DNA of 64,000 bases from Vulcanimicrobiota bacterium (lineage in GTDB: Bacteria > Vulcanimicrobiota > Xenobia > Xenobiales > JADMJV01), in contig JAEXNA010000081.1 in assembly GCA_023447635.1 (NCBI GenBank), positions 1-64,000 of the forward strand, written 5' to 3'. The position numbers and the translations under genes were made by a program. Below are positions 1 to 7,987 of the stretch, one piece after another; position 1 is the stretch's first letter; each line of letters begins with the position of its first letter. The notes beneath the pieces were generated by a model. It searched no databases and was not told where the DNA came from. It saw only the letters and a program-made list of their open reading frames with translations.

Positions 1-1569
1 ACCGAGACGAACATCACCGAGTCCACCATGATGGGGCACAACCCGGCGCCCCCTGGCGGGGGTGGGCTGGGCCTGGGCGAGACGGTAGCGCTGGCGGGGC
101 TGGGAGAGGTGGAGGCCGAGCGCGAAGTGATCGTGGTGGTCCCTCGTGAGGTGGGGTTCACCGAGGCGGCGGCCTTGATGAGCGAGGCGATTTCGCGTGG
201 GGTGGCCTTAAAGGGCTGCATCGTCTGTCGCGATGATGCTCGCCTGATCGCCAACCGTTTGCCCTACACGGTGCCGGTGGTCGACGAGGTGTCGGCTATC
301 GATAAGGTGCCCCTGGGGATGCAGGCGGCGGTCGAGGTGGCGCTGCCCGGTCATACCATTCGTCAGCTTTCGAACCCTTACGGGTTGGCCACGCTGTTCG
401 GGCTGGACGCGGACGAGACGCGGATGATCTCGCCGGTGGCGCGGGCCCTGGTGGGGCTGCGTTCGGCGGTGGTGGTGCGCACGCCGGCCGGTGAGGTGCG
501 CGACCGCGTGATCCCGGCGGGCAGTCTGAAGCTGTCGGGCGAGCGGCTGACCCAGGAGGTCGACATCAGCGAGGGCGCGGCGGCCGTGATGAAGGCGCTG
601 CGCCGGGTATTACCGCTTTCCGACGCCTCAGGCGAGGCGGGGACCAACGCTGGAGGGATGCTGGCGCGGGTCAAGGAGAGTATGGCCGAACTGCACGGTC
701 TGGAGATGGACGAGGTGCGCATCGGCGACCTGCTGGCGGTGGACACCTTCGTGCCTCAGGAGGTGCGGGGCGGTCTGGGCGGAGAGTTTGCTCTGGAGAA
801 CGCGGTGGGGTTGGCGGCGATGGTTCGCACCTCGCGCGGGCCGATGGAGAGGCTTGCGGCGGAGCTGAGTTCGAAGCTGGACGGAGTGCCGGTTCAGGTG
901 GGCGGGGTCGAGGCCGAGATGGCGCTGAAGGGCGCTTTGACCACACCGGGGACGGCGGCTCCGCTGGCGCTGCTGGACCTGGGCGGCGGTTCGACCGACG
1001 CGGCTTATCTGGGCTCGGACGGGGAGCAGCGGACGGTGCACGTGGCCGGTGCGGGCGACCTGGTGACCCATTTGATCGCTTCGGAACTGGGGCTGGAAGA
1101 GCTGGAGGTTGCGGAGAATCTGAAGCGCTATCCGCTGGCTCGGGTGGAGAGTCCGTTTTCTATTCGTTTAGAGGACGGGAGCGTGAGTTTTTTCTCTGAG
1201 CCGCTGGGTCCGGAGCTTTTTGCCCGGGTGGTGACGCTGGTCGACGGGAAGCCGTCGTTCCCCATCCCCGGGCGCCATTCGCTGGAGCATCTGCGTCGGG
1301 TGCGGCGAGAGGCGAAGCGGAAGGTGTTCGTGGTGAACGCTCTGCGCGCTCTGGAGCAGGTGGCGCCTTCGGGGAACCTGCGCTCGCTGGGGTTCGTGGT
1401 GCTGCTGGGCGGGTCGTCGCTGGACTTCGAGATTCCCGAGATGATCGCCGAGGCTTCGGCGTCCTACGGCTTTGTCTGCGGAGCGGGCAACGTGCGCGGG
1501 GTCGAGGGGCCGCGCAACGCGGTCGCTACCGGGTTGGTGGTGGCGCACGTTCTGGAGGTTCAGGGGTGA
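1..1569 (+). CDS. ddrA: Diol dehydratase reactivase large subunit (5' partial)
   Basis: The frame is open from base 1, so the true start lies left of the window and about 522 C-terminal residues are visible; the family is usually about 600 residues. The protein resembles the ATPase subunit of the diol/glycerol dehydratase reactivating factor (DdrA/PduG), which exchanges damaged cobalamin out of inactivated B12-dependent dehydratase. Supporting features are the ITESTMMGHNP stretch at the left edge, the swivelling-domain region after it, the glycine-rich LLDLGGGSTDAAY segment typical of the actin/Hsp70-like ATPase fold, and the LLGGSSLDFEIPEM segment near the C-terminus. The stop overlaps the GTG start of the small subunit by 4 bases, implying translational coupling. 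The dehydratase genes themselves must lie further left. Confidence 0.88.
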   Translation, partial: TETNITESTMMGHNPAPPGGGGLGLGETVALAGLGEVEAEREVIVVVPREVGFTEAAALMSEAISRGVALKGCIVCRDDARLIANRLPYTVPVVDEVSAIDKVPLGMQAAVEVALPGHTIRQLSNPYGLATLFGLDADETRMISPVARALVGLRSAVVVRTPAGEVRDRVIPAGSLKLSGERLTQEVDISEGAAAVMKALRRVLPLSDASGEAGTNAGGMLARVKESMAELHGLEMDEVRIGDLLAVDTFVPQEVRGGLGGEFALENAVGLAAMVRTSRGPMERLAAELSSKLDGVPVQVGGVEAEMALKGALTTPGTAAPLALLDLGGGSTDAAYLGSDGEQRTVHVAGAGDLVTHLIASELGLEELEVAENLKRYPLARVESPFSIRLEDGSVSFFSEPLGPELFARVVTLVDGKPSFPIPGRHSLEHLRRVRREAKRKVFVVNALRALEQVAPSGNLRSLGFVVLLGGSSLDFEIPEMIAEASASYGFVCGAGNVRGVEGPRNAVATGLVVAHVLEVQG

Positions 1570-1961
1570 GGGTGGAGGATCTGCCGCCGTTCGTGCCTCT
1601 GCTGCTGCCCGAAGGGTGGAAGGCTCAGGCGGAGGCTCTGTCGGCGGGGTTGGAGGAAGAGGGGATTCCGTTTCGGTTGGAGCGGCTCTCTTCGGCGGAC
1701 TTTGTCGGGGCGGCTCACGAGGCGGCGGGTCGCTCTCTGCTGAGGGTGGCGGTGGCCGGGGGAGAGGAAGGGGGCTGCGTGCATATGGCCCGCCTGCCCC
1801 GGGACGGTCCGATGCTGTCGCTCCCCGCGGGGGCCGATGTTTTTCAGTGGCGTCTTCTGGGACACGACGCCGCACGACTGGTCAAGGGGCTGCCCTTGAA
1901 TCTGGCGACTTCGGTTGGGGCCTTGCCCTCTGCCGCAGATCTCTTGAAGGAGGCTCCATGA
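1566..1961 (+). CDS. ddrB: Diol dehydratase reactivase small subunit
   Basis: This 131-residue protein starts with GTG inside the stop of the large subunit (GTGA overlap). Its length, position and the segments VAVAGGE and WRLLGHDAARLVKGLPL match the DdrB/PduH family. In known systems this subunit binds the large ATPase subunit and displaces a dehydratase subunit during cofactor release. It ends in an ATGA overlap with the next gene, so the three genes look like one translationally coupled unit. Family recognition is by eye from context and length, with no catalytic motif to check. Confidence 0.8.
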   Translation: MRVEDLPPFVPLLLPEGWKAQAEALSAGLEEEGIPFRLERLSSADFVGAAHEAAGRSLLRVAVAGGEEGGCVHMARLPRDGPMLSLPAGADVFQWRLLGHDAARLVKGLPLNLATSVGALPSAADLLKEAP

Positions 1962-2365
1962 ATATCAGTTATGCGCAAGCTCAGGCGGTGGTCGCTGCGG
2001 CGGTTGCGAAGGCCGAGGAGATCGGTCATCCGATGAACATCTCGGTGGTGGACTCGGGCGGTCATCTGGTGGCTTTTGCCCGCATGGACGGGTCGATCTT
2101 TGCCAGCATCGACATTTCGTGTCGTAAGGCGTACACCTCGGCGGCGATGAAGATGGATACGCGCGACATCGGCCCGCTGACCCAGCCGGGGCAGCCGCTG
2201 TATGGATTAGAGCAGACCAGTGGCGGCATGGTGACCTTTGGCGGCGGGATCGTCCTGCGTAATAAGGACGGCCAGCCGGTGGGAGCGATCGGCGTGAGCG
2301 CGGGGAGCGTGGAGCAGGACCACGAGGTGGCGGCGGCCGGCGCGGCGGCGTTCGCGCCGGGGTAG
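1958..2365 (+). CDS. GlcG/HbpS (PduO C-terminal) family protein
   Basis: A 135-residue protein with the GlcG/HbpS/DUF336 pattern: the N-terminal helix MNISYAQAQAVV, then ISVVDSGGHLVAFARMDG, and the C-terminal GGIVLRNKDGQPVGAIGVS and DHEVAAAG segments. The start is the ATG at 1958, preceded by an AAGGAGG site at 1946-1952; a longer upstream reading frame in the same phase has no such support. This fold is the C-terminal half of PduO and is often encoded alone beside diol dehydratase genes, where a corrinoid or heme-related role is suspected but not settled. It overlaps the upstream gene by 4 bases and appears to close the operon. Confidence 0.85.
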   Translation: MNISYAQAQAVVAAAVAKAEEIGHPMNISVVDSGGHLVAFARMDGSIFASIDISCRKAYTSAAMKMDTRDIGPLTQPGQPLYGLEQTSGGMVTFGGGIVLRNKDGQPVGAIGVSAGSVEQDHEVAAAGAAAFAPG

Positions 2366-2626
2366 GCCGAGCGGCTTGAAGGTTGCCGGGGGCGGTCGTT
2401 TCAGATTTTGGAGCGGGCTGCTTCGGGGTGGGCGGAAAGTTGCAGCGGGATTACCTGCAACGTTGCGCGCTTTTACGTCGCAAGTCTTGCCGGGGGTGTA
2501 TTCACGGCCCTTGTGACGTTATGGTGACGATAGTTTCACGTTGGTCTTGTAGCCTGTGGTCAGATAGAGAGACGTCACAGACGTCCGAATCGCCCAGATG
2601 AATTATCGCTTAGCAGGAGACCCACA

Positions 2627-3214
2627 GTGAACATTTCGAGCATCGGACCCACCCTCGCCCAAAAAGGCATGCAGACGATGAATCGTCTGCCCCAGTCTGA
2701 CGATAAGGCTAGAGCCGAAGTCGGTGAGCAGTATCTGGGCAGCATTGCCAAGAGCAGTGAGAACGAACTCGAGAAGACCGTAGCCAAAATGGCTCTGCAG
2801 GCAGCGGCGCCCGTCCCGCGCACTGGTCTGATGGCGGCGCTGGGCTTTGGCCCCAAGGCTCTGCATCCCCGAGTTCGGGATGAGGTTTTCGCGTCGGCCC
2901 TCAAACATATAGCTTCTGGTGTCAGCGGACCGGCCGCTGCGGTGTTGTCGATGGTGGGTTATTCGGCGATGAGCATGATTCCGACGGCCTTGAACGGTGA
3001 CAAGGCGCACGTCGGAAAAGATTTCGTGGCGATGGTGCGCGATCACTCGAGCGACCCCGCCCAGAAGGTGGATGCCGAGAACGCACTGGCCATCGCGGAT
3101 AAGTCGGCTAACCACCGGAGCGCTTTTCTGACCAGGACTTTCCTGGGCGAGCAGTTCTCGCGTCCTCAACCGCCAGCGAGACCTCCGTCCAGCGGTGGTG
3201 GCGGCTGCGGATAG
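2627..3214 (+). CDS. Hypothetical protein, 195 aa
   Basis: I do not recognise this protein. It starts at GTG 2627 with an AGGAG site about 10 bases upstream. It is alanine-rich and mostly helical by composition, with a mildly hydrophobic middle stretch (SGPAAAVLSMVGYSAMSMI) and a proline/glycine-rich, cysteine-containing tail ending SGGGGCG. There is no signal peptide. A clear intrinsic terminator follows at 3248-3280, so it is probably a single-gene transcript; its promoter should lie within the 260 noncoding bases after 2365. Codon use looks normal for the window. Confidence 0.7.
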   Translation: MNISSIGPTLAQKGMQTMNRLPQSDDKARAEVGEQYLGSIAKSSENELEKTVAKMALQAAAPVPRTGLMAALGFGPKALHPRVRDEVFASALKHIASGVSGPAAAVLSMVGYSAMSMIPTALNGDKAHVGKDFVAMVRDHSSDPAQKVDAENALAIADKSANHRSAFLTRTFLGEQFSRPQPPARPPSSGGGGCG

Positions 3215-3247
3215 CGACGTCCGACGCGACTTTAAACGATTCTCTCT

Positions 3248-3280
3248 AAAGAGACCTGGTGGGAGCCGGGTCTCTTTTTT
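3248..3280 (+). terminator. Rho-independent terminator
   Basis: A 9-bp stem (AAAGAGACC at 3248-3256 with GGTCTCTTT at 3269-3277) and a 12-base loop run directly into a T tract ending at 3280. It lies 34 bases after the stop of the 195-residue hypothetical gene. Confidence 0.88.
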
Positions 3281-3357
3281 GCGAGGGCGAGGACTGGGTT
3301 CAGGGTGCTGCTTGGCTGCGACTCGCTGGCCAATGGGCCGACCTGGGATACGCCGTA

Positions 3358-3468
3358 CTTTCGCGGTTCGATTGGGACTGCATGCGGGCCGAACTGGGCC
3401 GCGCGACCGACGAGATAGCTTTCGCGGTTCGATTGGGACTGCATGCGGGCCGAATTGGGCCGCGCGAC
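3358..3468 (+). repeat. Two direct copies of a 50-bp unit
   Basis: Copy 1 spans 3358-3407 and copy 2 spans 3419-3468, with one mismatch (gaactggg versus gaattggg) and an 11-base spacer. The 305 bases between 3215 and 3520 otherwise hold only the terminator and the ribosome-binding region of the next gene. Both copies contain GCATGC and GGGCCG-rich partial palindromes. Only two copies occur and they touch the leader of the next gene, so a recent tandem duplication is the simplest reading. Confidence 0.85.
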
Positions 3469-3520
3469 GAGAACCCGCTGGCTGGAGAGGCGGAGAGAGG
3501 GGGAGGGCGAACCGGAGGCG

Positions 3521-4618
3521 ATGGCTGACCTCGTCTATCCGAAGCAGAACCGCGTGACTCCCTTTGGTGAGATCGTAGCGCGGCCGGAACGGGGGCTCTT
3601 CACGGGCAACCGCGGCGGAGCGCTGCACGACGACGGGCAGCGAATAGTTCGCCACTTTACCAGCAAGCGCTGGATCATCTGCGCGCTAGAGTTCAACAAC
3701 CGCAAGGCCAGGATTATGGCGCCGGGCGAGTACACTCACCTTTTCTTCCTCGACGAGGCCACTGCATTAGCCGCAGGCCATCGGCCCTGCTTTGAATGTC
3801 GTCGACCGCGCGCTAAAGAGTTCTATCAACTCTGGCTGGAGACGCTGGAACCGGAAGCTCGGGAGCAGGCCAACCTGGACCAGCTCGACGCTCAGCTTCA
3901 CCAGGAGAGGATCGCCCTGGAGACTGGTCGGCGCCGAGGAATTCAGAAGACCCACGAGTCGACCGGGCGCGAACTACCTGACGGTGCGATGGTGCTGGTC
4001 GACCGTCTCCCACATCTGCTGCACGGCCAGCTCGCCTACGCCTGGAGTCCGTCGGGATATGGCGCGCCGATGACCCTCCAACCGGATCTTCCTCTCACGG
4101 TGCTGACCCCTCCAACCGCCCTGATGGTCCTGGCGCGGGGGTACCAGCCGGAGCTCCACCCCTCCCACCGTCCCTCGCCTCCTCAGGTGAAGGTGGGCGT
4201 CGGTATCATGGTGGTGCGCGGGAACGAGGTGCTGCTGGGGCGGCGCAAGGGCTCGCACGGGGCGGGGGAGTACGCCTGGCCCGGCGGCCATCTGGAATAT
4301 GGCGAGACCATCGAGCAGTGCATCGCGCGCGAGATTTCCGAGGAGACCGGGCTGACCGTGCGTCCGGTGCGGCCTGTCTCGCTGAGCAATGCGCTCAAGT
4401 ACGACCGGCACTACGTCGACATCCAGTATCTGGTCGAGTACGTCGAGGGCACCCCCGAGACGCGCGAGCCGGACAAGGTCGAGGGTTGGGGCTGGTACTC
4501 GCTGGACGCCTTGCCGGAGCCGCTGTTCGAGTTCGCTCTACGCGGCCTGGAGGGCTACCGCGCGGGACCAGGGATCAGCTACTTTTCGATCGGCGAGGCT
4601 CTCGACTTGGCTACATGA
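3521..4618 (+). CDS. Zn-motif domain fused to Nudix hydrolase
   Basis: 365 residues. Residues about 1-190 form a conserved-looking domain with the cysteine pair GHRPCFECRR, suggestive of a metal site; I cannot name a function. After about residue 225 a Nudix domain follows, with the full Nudix box near residues 255-277 (G-x5-E-x7-REISEETGL), implying Mg-dependent hydrolysis of a nucleoside diphosphate-X substrate, such as an oxidised nucleotide or nucleotide sugar. I chose ATG 3521 because GGAGG precedes it closely and the sequence upstream is the direct repeat; a frame-consistent ATG at 3443 lies inside repeat copy 2. The gene converges with the zinc-ribbon gene and their ends overlap by 8 bases. 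Confidence 0.82.
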   Translation: MADLVYPKQNRVTPFGEIVARPERGLFTGNRGGALHDDGQRIVRHFTSKRWIICALEFNNRKARIMAPGEYTHLFFLDEATALAAGHRPCFECRRPRAKEFYQLWLETLEPEAREQANLDQLDAQLHQERIALETGRRRGIQKTHESTGRELPDGAMVLVDRLPHLLHGQLAYAWSPSGYGAPMTLQPDLPLTVLTPPTALMVLARGYQPELHPSHRPSPPQVKVGVGIMVVRGNEVLLGRRKGSHGAGEYAWPGGHLEYGETIEQCIAREISEETGLTVRPVRPVSLSNALKYDRHYVDIQYLVEYVEGTPETREPDKVEGWGWYSLDALPEPLFEFALRGLEGYRAGPGISYFSIGEALDLAT

Positions 4619-5162
4619 AGCCCCAGTCTTCTTCCAGGCTGGCGCGGTGTTGGCGGTTGTTGCGCATGGCGTCGTTGATGCGGGCGTTGGCCCGCCACAT
4701 CGTGGCGAGGGCGGAGTCCAGCCCTTCGACCCCGGTCTGTCCCAGGGTGAACGCCCACATCTCTTCGATGGCGTCTTCGAAGTCCAGAATCCCCTCGAGC
4801 GCTTCCTGAATCTGGGCCTGATCTTCCTCATCGTCGCCTGACGCTTCGACGGCCACGAGGTAGAGGTTGCGGCGGTTCTCCATCTCGACCTTGGCATCTC
4901 CCAGCCATTCGATGAACTCGGCCGGGGTCACGGTGCCCAGGCGCAGCGCCTCGATCTTTTTGGCGAACTGGTCGTAGCGCGTGGTGATGTCGTCGACGTG
5001 AGTGGTTGGGGTCGAGGTGGAGGCTGCGGCCTGCGCCTCCGGCGCTTCGCTGGTGGGGAGGAGGGGAGGAGCGGAGGGGCCACCGGTGAGGTCCATTCCG
5101 CACATCTCGCATTCGGCGGCGCCGGGAGAGTTCATCGCTCCACAGTTCAGGCAAACAAACAT
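4611..5162 (-). CDS. Zinc-ribbon protein, 183 aa
   Basis: The N-terminus carries a compact zinc ribbon with cysteine pairs CLNC (4-7) and CEMC (18-21). A Pro/Ser/Thr/Ala linker to about residue 55 leads to an acidic, helical C-terminal half (about 60-183) with no motif I recognise. No signal peptide or membrane segment is visible. Such ribbon-plus-linker proteins often mediate protein or nucleic-acid contacts, but no partner is evident. The gene is monocistronic, and its promoter should lie within 5163-5366. Confidence 0.72.
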   Translation of the reverse strand: MFVCLNCGAMNSPGAAECEMCGMDLTGGPSAPPLLPTSEAPEAQAAASTSTPTTHVDDITTRYDQFAKKIEALRLGTVTPAEFIEWLGDAKVEMENRRNLYLVAVEASGDDEEDQAQIQEALEGILDFEDAIEEMWAFTLGQTGVEGLDSALATMWRANARINDAMRNNRQHRASLEEDWGFM

Positions 5163-5366
5163 AAGGCAGAATACCTGCTGCGGTGTGGTGCCGTCCAGGA
5201 CGAGATGCGCAACCGGTTGGGTGGTCGGAATAGACCGGCTCCCGATGGGATAAATGTACCTTATCAGTTCTTGTTAGTTGCGGTATCTTAACTGCAGAGG
5301 TTAACCCCTCCGAACCCCTGGCGGATGACCCCCCCCGATGCTAGAGGTTCTTTTTATTTTTCCGAC

Positions 5367-5404
5367 AAAAAGCTCCGGGCTCTTGCGAGAACCTGGAGCT
5401 TTTT
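5367..5404. terminator. Bidirectional intrinsic terminator
   Basis: A perfect 10-bp stem pairs AAAAAGCTCC (5367-5376) with GGAGCTTTTT (5395-5404), so a T tract is present on either strand. It stands 21 bases beyond the stop of the minus-strand membrane protein gene ending at 5425 and would end its transcript; no plus-strand gene enters it. Confidence 0.85.
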
Positions 5405-5424
5405 GCGTTGTGGGCAAGGGACCG

Positions 5425-6252
5425 CTAGTCGGAGAACTCTCCGCTTCGCCATCTTGCGTTGAGGCGGGCTCGTTTGGGCCACTTCAGGAGTTCTGGCACT
5501 GGTGGAATGTCGGACAAGGAGTGGCCACAGATGGAGCGAGGTTCGTAACTCGTGACGAGGTCGCCACGCCAGTCAACTCTCTTGACCGCATCCACCAGAG
5601 GAGCGTCCGGGTTCGATATGCGCAATTGTCCATGCACTCGAAGCAGGTCGGGATCGAGCTGGCTTCCGTTCCACCACAGATAGCCGAGCCAGGCAGAGAA
5701 AAAGACGATAGTGGGAGCGATCAACAGAGCCAGGGAGTCGCGCCACAAGGCAGCGGGTCGGACGGGAGCGTATAGAGCGCACCCTCGCCGCGCCAAGAGG
5801 CAGGCCACAACGCCCAGAAACCAGCCTAACCCCACCTGGGTGACAAGCTCGAATGTTGTCTTGTCGAGGCTCTTCATCATCGCGGTCTCGTGGCTCGTTT
5901 CTGGGCTAGCCTCCGTCAGTATAAGGTAGTGGGGCAGTGCTAGGGCCAGCAAAGACCAACCGGTGATGAAGGCGCAGAGTGCCATCGAGTAGGGAAGATA
6001 AAGCGGTGAGCGGTGACTCCGCTTCCAGACCGACAGCATCGGGTCGAAGAGGACAACGAACAGACTGCCAAGCGTGGCCGTCAGCCAGGCTATACAAAGT
6101 GGGCCAAGCAGCCAACCCAGTTCCAGACGGCGGAGACTGAGGATGAGAACAATGACGACGGTAGGCCAGGCAGCGCTGAGCTCTTTGGCCCTCTGAGTGG
6201 ACGGCTCGTCGTCGTTCCAGCAGGCTTGATGGTCGGGTAGGGAAGTTTCCAT
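5425..6252 (-). CDS. Multi-pass membrane protein, 275 aa
   Basis: I do not recognise the family. About five hydrophobic segments are visible: WPTVVIVLILSL, GPLCIAWLTATLGSLFVVLF, MALCAFITGWSLLALALP, GLGWFLGVVACLLA and LLIAPTIVFFSAWLGYLWW. A C-terminal tail of about 70 residues is polar and basic. ATG 6252 is chosen because the open frame upstream to 6477 has the arginine/proline-rich look of a shadow frame and would run through the Phd-like antitoxin. An AGGGG element precedes the start. It is followed by the strong terminator at 5367-5404. Confidence 0.68.
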   Translation of the reverse strand: METSLPDHQACWNDDEPSTQRAKELSAAWPTVVIVLILSLRRLELGWLLGPLCIAWLTATLGSLFVVLFDPMLSVWKRSHRSPLYLPYSMALCAFITGWSLLALALPHYLILTEASPETSHETAMMKSLDKTTFELVTQVGLGWFLGVVACLLARRGCALYAPVRPAALWRDSLALLIAPTIVFFSAWLGYLWWNGSQLDPDLLRVHGQLRISNPDAPLVDAVKRVDWRGDLVTSYEPRSICGHSLSDIPPVPELLKWPKRARLNARWRSGEFSD

Positions 6253-6334
6253 GCTACCCCTACGTGCCCAGACTCTGACTGGTTCAGTTTCTCTTTCGCG
6301 ACAGCTTCCTGCTGGGCTGGCCGGGTGGCCGTGA

Positions 6335-6574
6335 CTAAGGAAGTGAGCGTCTCTCCCAGGCCTCCAGCTCGGCTTCGGGCAGGGGGTCGAGAACGGAGTC
6401 CGGGACCGTTCCCTCGAGGAACCCCAGGGGAACAAGGCGCGGCGCTTCTGGTGCGACCAAGCGGGCGCAGGGCTCACCCGCCCTGGTGATGAGAATCTCG
6501 CATCCGGCTCGAGCTTCTTCGATAAGCGCCTCGAGATCTGCTTCCGCCTCGTGAATGGTGACGAACTTCTTGAT
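6335..6574 (-). pseudogene. Phd/YefM-like antitoxin without a normal start
   Basis: A 79-codon open frame encodes a product with the prevent-host-death pattern: KKFVTIHEAEADLEALIEE at the N-terminus, then EILITRAGEPCARLV, and a C-terminal LDPLPEAELEAWE tail typical of Phd antitoxins paired with PIN toxins. The frame runs back, in phase, to the stop of the penicillin-binding protein gene (6608-6610), and no ATG, GTG or TTG lies between that stop and the conserved start region. The codon in the usual initiator position is ATC (6572-6574). No toxin gene adjoins; the next gene is a membrane protein. It may be a relic, or may use a rare ATC/ATT start coupled to the upstream gene. Confidence 0.6.
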
Positions 6575-6607
6575 AGACTTAGTGTAGTCGAGCCTACCGG
6601 GCGGCGT

Positions 6608-7987
6608 CTAGCGTTTTCCCAGGGGGGTGTTCAGGGCGGCTTGCAGGGCTCGGGCGGCCAGGGGGGCGGCGTGTTCTCCGCCGTAGCCGGTGTTCTCGAG
6701 GATGACGGCGACGGCGAACTTGGGTTTGGCGTAGGGAGCGTAGCCGACGAACCAGGCGTCGGGGCGGCCTCGGGGGTTCTCGGCGGTGCCGGTTTTGCCC
6801 GCGACCTCCACTCCCGGCAGCGCGGCGGCCGTCCCTGTCCCCTCCACCACCACCGCTCGCATCGCCCGGGCCACGAAGTCGGCGGTGCTCTGCTTCATCA
6901 CCCTCTGCTTCTTCAGCGGAGGGACGGTGGAGTCGACCTTGTCCTGGAGTTTGAACCCGCGGTAGAGATGGGGCTCGATGTCGATGCCTCCTCTAGCGAC
7001 CGCAGCGGTGAGTCGGGCCATGCCGAGGGGAGAGACCAGCAGACTTCCTTGCCCGATTGCGGCCTGCGCGGTGCTGAGCTTCCTGCCGTCGAGGTCTGCG
7101 GGAATGCCTCTGGCGGAGCCCGGGACGGAGGCGCTCAGCAGGAGCGTGCGCTTCATCCACTCGTTCATACGGTTCACACCGAGCTTCAGTCCGGTCTCCG
7201 CGAAAGCCACGTTGCACGAGTAAGCGAAGGCGTCGCGAACGGAAAGCGAGCCGTGCGCCGTGTCGGAAGAGTCGCGCAGGGTGAAGTTTTCGAACGGGAT
7301 CTTCCCCGCGCAGGTCAGGGTAGAGGTGGGACCCAGCACGCCTTCCTCCAGCGCTGCGATCAGGGTCAGAACCTTGAAGGTCGAGCCTGGGCTGTACAGC
7401 CCCGCGAGGCCTCGATGGAAGAGAGGCGCCTCCCGCGAGGTGCTCAGCTCAGCCCATCGATTTCCCAGCGTGGAGGGGTCATAGGACGGCGCGCTGGCGG
7501 CCGCCACGATCTCTCCCGAGGGGATGTGCAGCAGCAACATGGCTCCCCTCCGCCCGGCCAGAAGTTTGTAGCATAGCTCTTGCAGCCCCGCATCCAGGCT
7601 AAGGATGACGTCAGGGCCCTTCACTCGGGTCGAGGTCAGGCCGGTGCCGTCCATCAGGTCGGCTTGACGGCGGCCCCACAGTTGTTGGTCGTAAGCGTCC
7701 TCTAACCCCGAGGTTCCCACCCTGAGATCGAAGTAGCCGAGCAAAGGCGCCGTCGCCTGACCCAGCGGGTAAACGCGTTTGCGACCGTCGTTGTGGGCCA
7801 GCGCCCGACCGGTGCGGTCGAGGAAACCTCCCCTCAGTTCGGGGTGAGCGATCAGGCGCGGGTTGCCTTCCCGCTCATTGTAATACCGCGCTCTTACCAC
7901 GGAGAACCACCAGCCTGTGAGCAGCGGCAGCATCAGCAGTAATAACCCTGCTTTCGCCAGGCGAGCCATCCGTTCTTTAACCGGCAC
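6608..7987 (-). CDS. pbpA: Penicillin-binding transpeptidase (PbpA-like)
   Basis: 459 residues with a GTG start that overlaps the end of the FtsW/RodA-type gene by 11 bases. One N-terminal membrane anchor (about 14-32) is followed by the class B transpeptidase domain, with the three active-site motifs: S-T-F-K at 202-205 (acyl-ester serine 202), S-C-N at 257-259 and K-T-G-T at 398-401. It crosslinks peptidoglycan stem peptides outside the membrane. The short N-terminal region before the transpeptidase domain resembles the PbpA proteins that pair with RodA/FtsW in actinobacteria-type clusters. Together with the upstream FtsW-type glycosyltransferase it should form a wall-synthesis pair. Confidence 0.9.
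   Translation of the reverse strand: MPVKERMARLAKAGLLLLMLPLLTGWWFSVVRARYYNEREGNPRLIAHPELRGGFLDRTGRALAHNDGRKRVYPLGQATAPLLGYFDLRVGTSGLEDAYDQQLWGRRQADLMDGTGLTSTRVKGPDVILSLDAGLQELCYKLLAGRRGAMLLLHIPSGEIVAAASAPSYDPSTLGNRWAELSTSREAPLFHRGLAGLYSPGSTFKVLTLIAALEEGVLGPTSTLTCAGKIPFENFTLRDSSDTAHGSLSVRDAFAYSCNVAFAETGLKLGVNRMNEWMKRTLLLSASVPGSARGIPADLDGRKLSTAQAAIGQGSLLVSPLGMARLTAAVARGGIDIEPHLYRGFKLQDKVDSTVPPLKKQRVMKQSTADFVARAMRAVVVEGTGTAAALPGVEVAGKTGTAENPRGRPDAWFVGYAPYAKPKFAVAVILENTGYGGEHAAPLAARALQAALNTPLGKR

Noticed and set aside
2571..2585. GACGTC-aca-GACGTC as an operator for the 2627 gene
   Set aside because: GACGTC is itself a palindrome and short; no promoter elements could be placed around it.
3358..3468. 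The two 50-bp direct repeats as a CRISPR array
   Set aside because: Only two units, an 11-base spacer and no cas genes nearby; the unit is too long relative to the spacer.
5338..5775. Plus-strand frame opposite the membrane protein gene
   Set aside because: It contains the bidirectional terminator and lacks a ribosome site; the minus-strand reading gives clear membrane helices.
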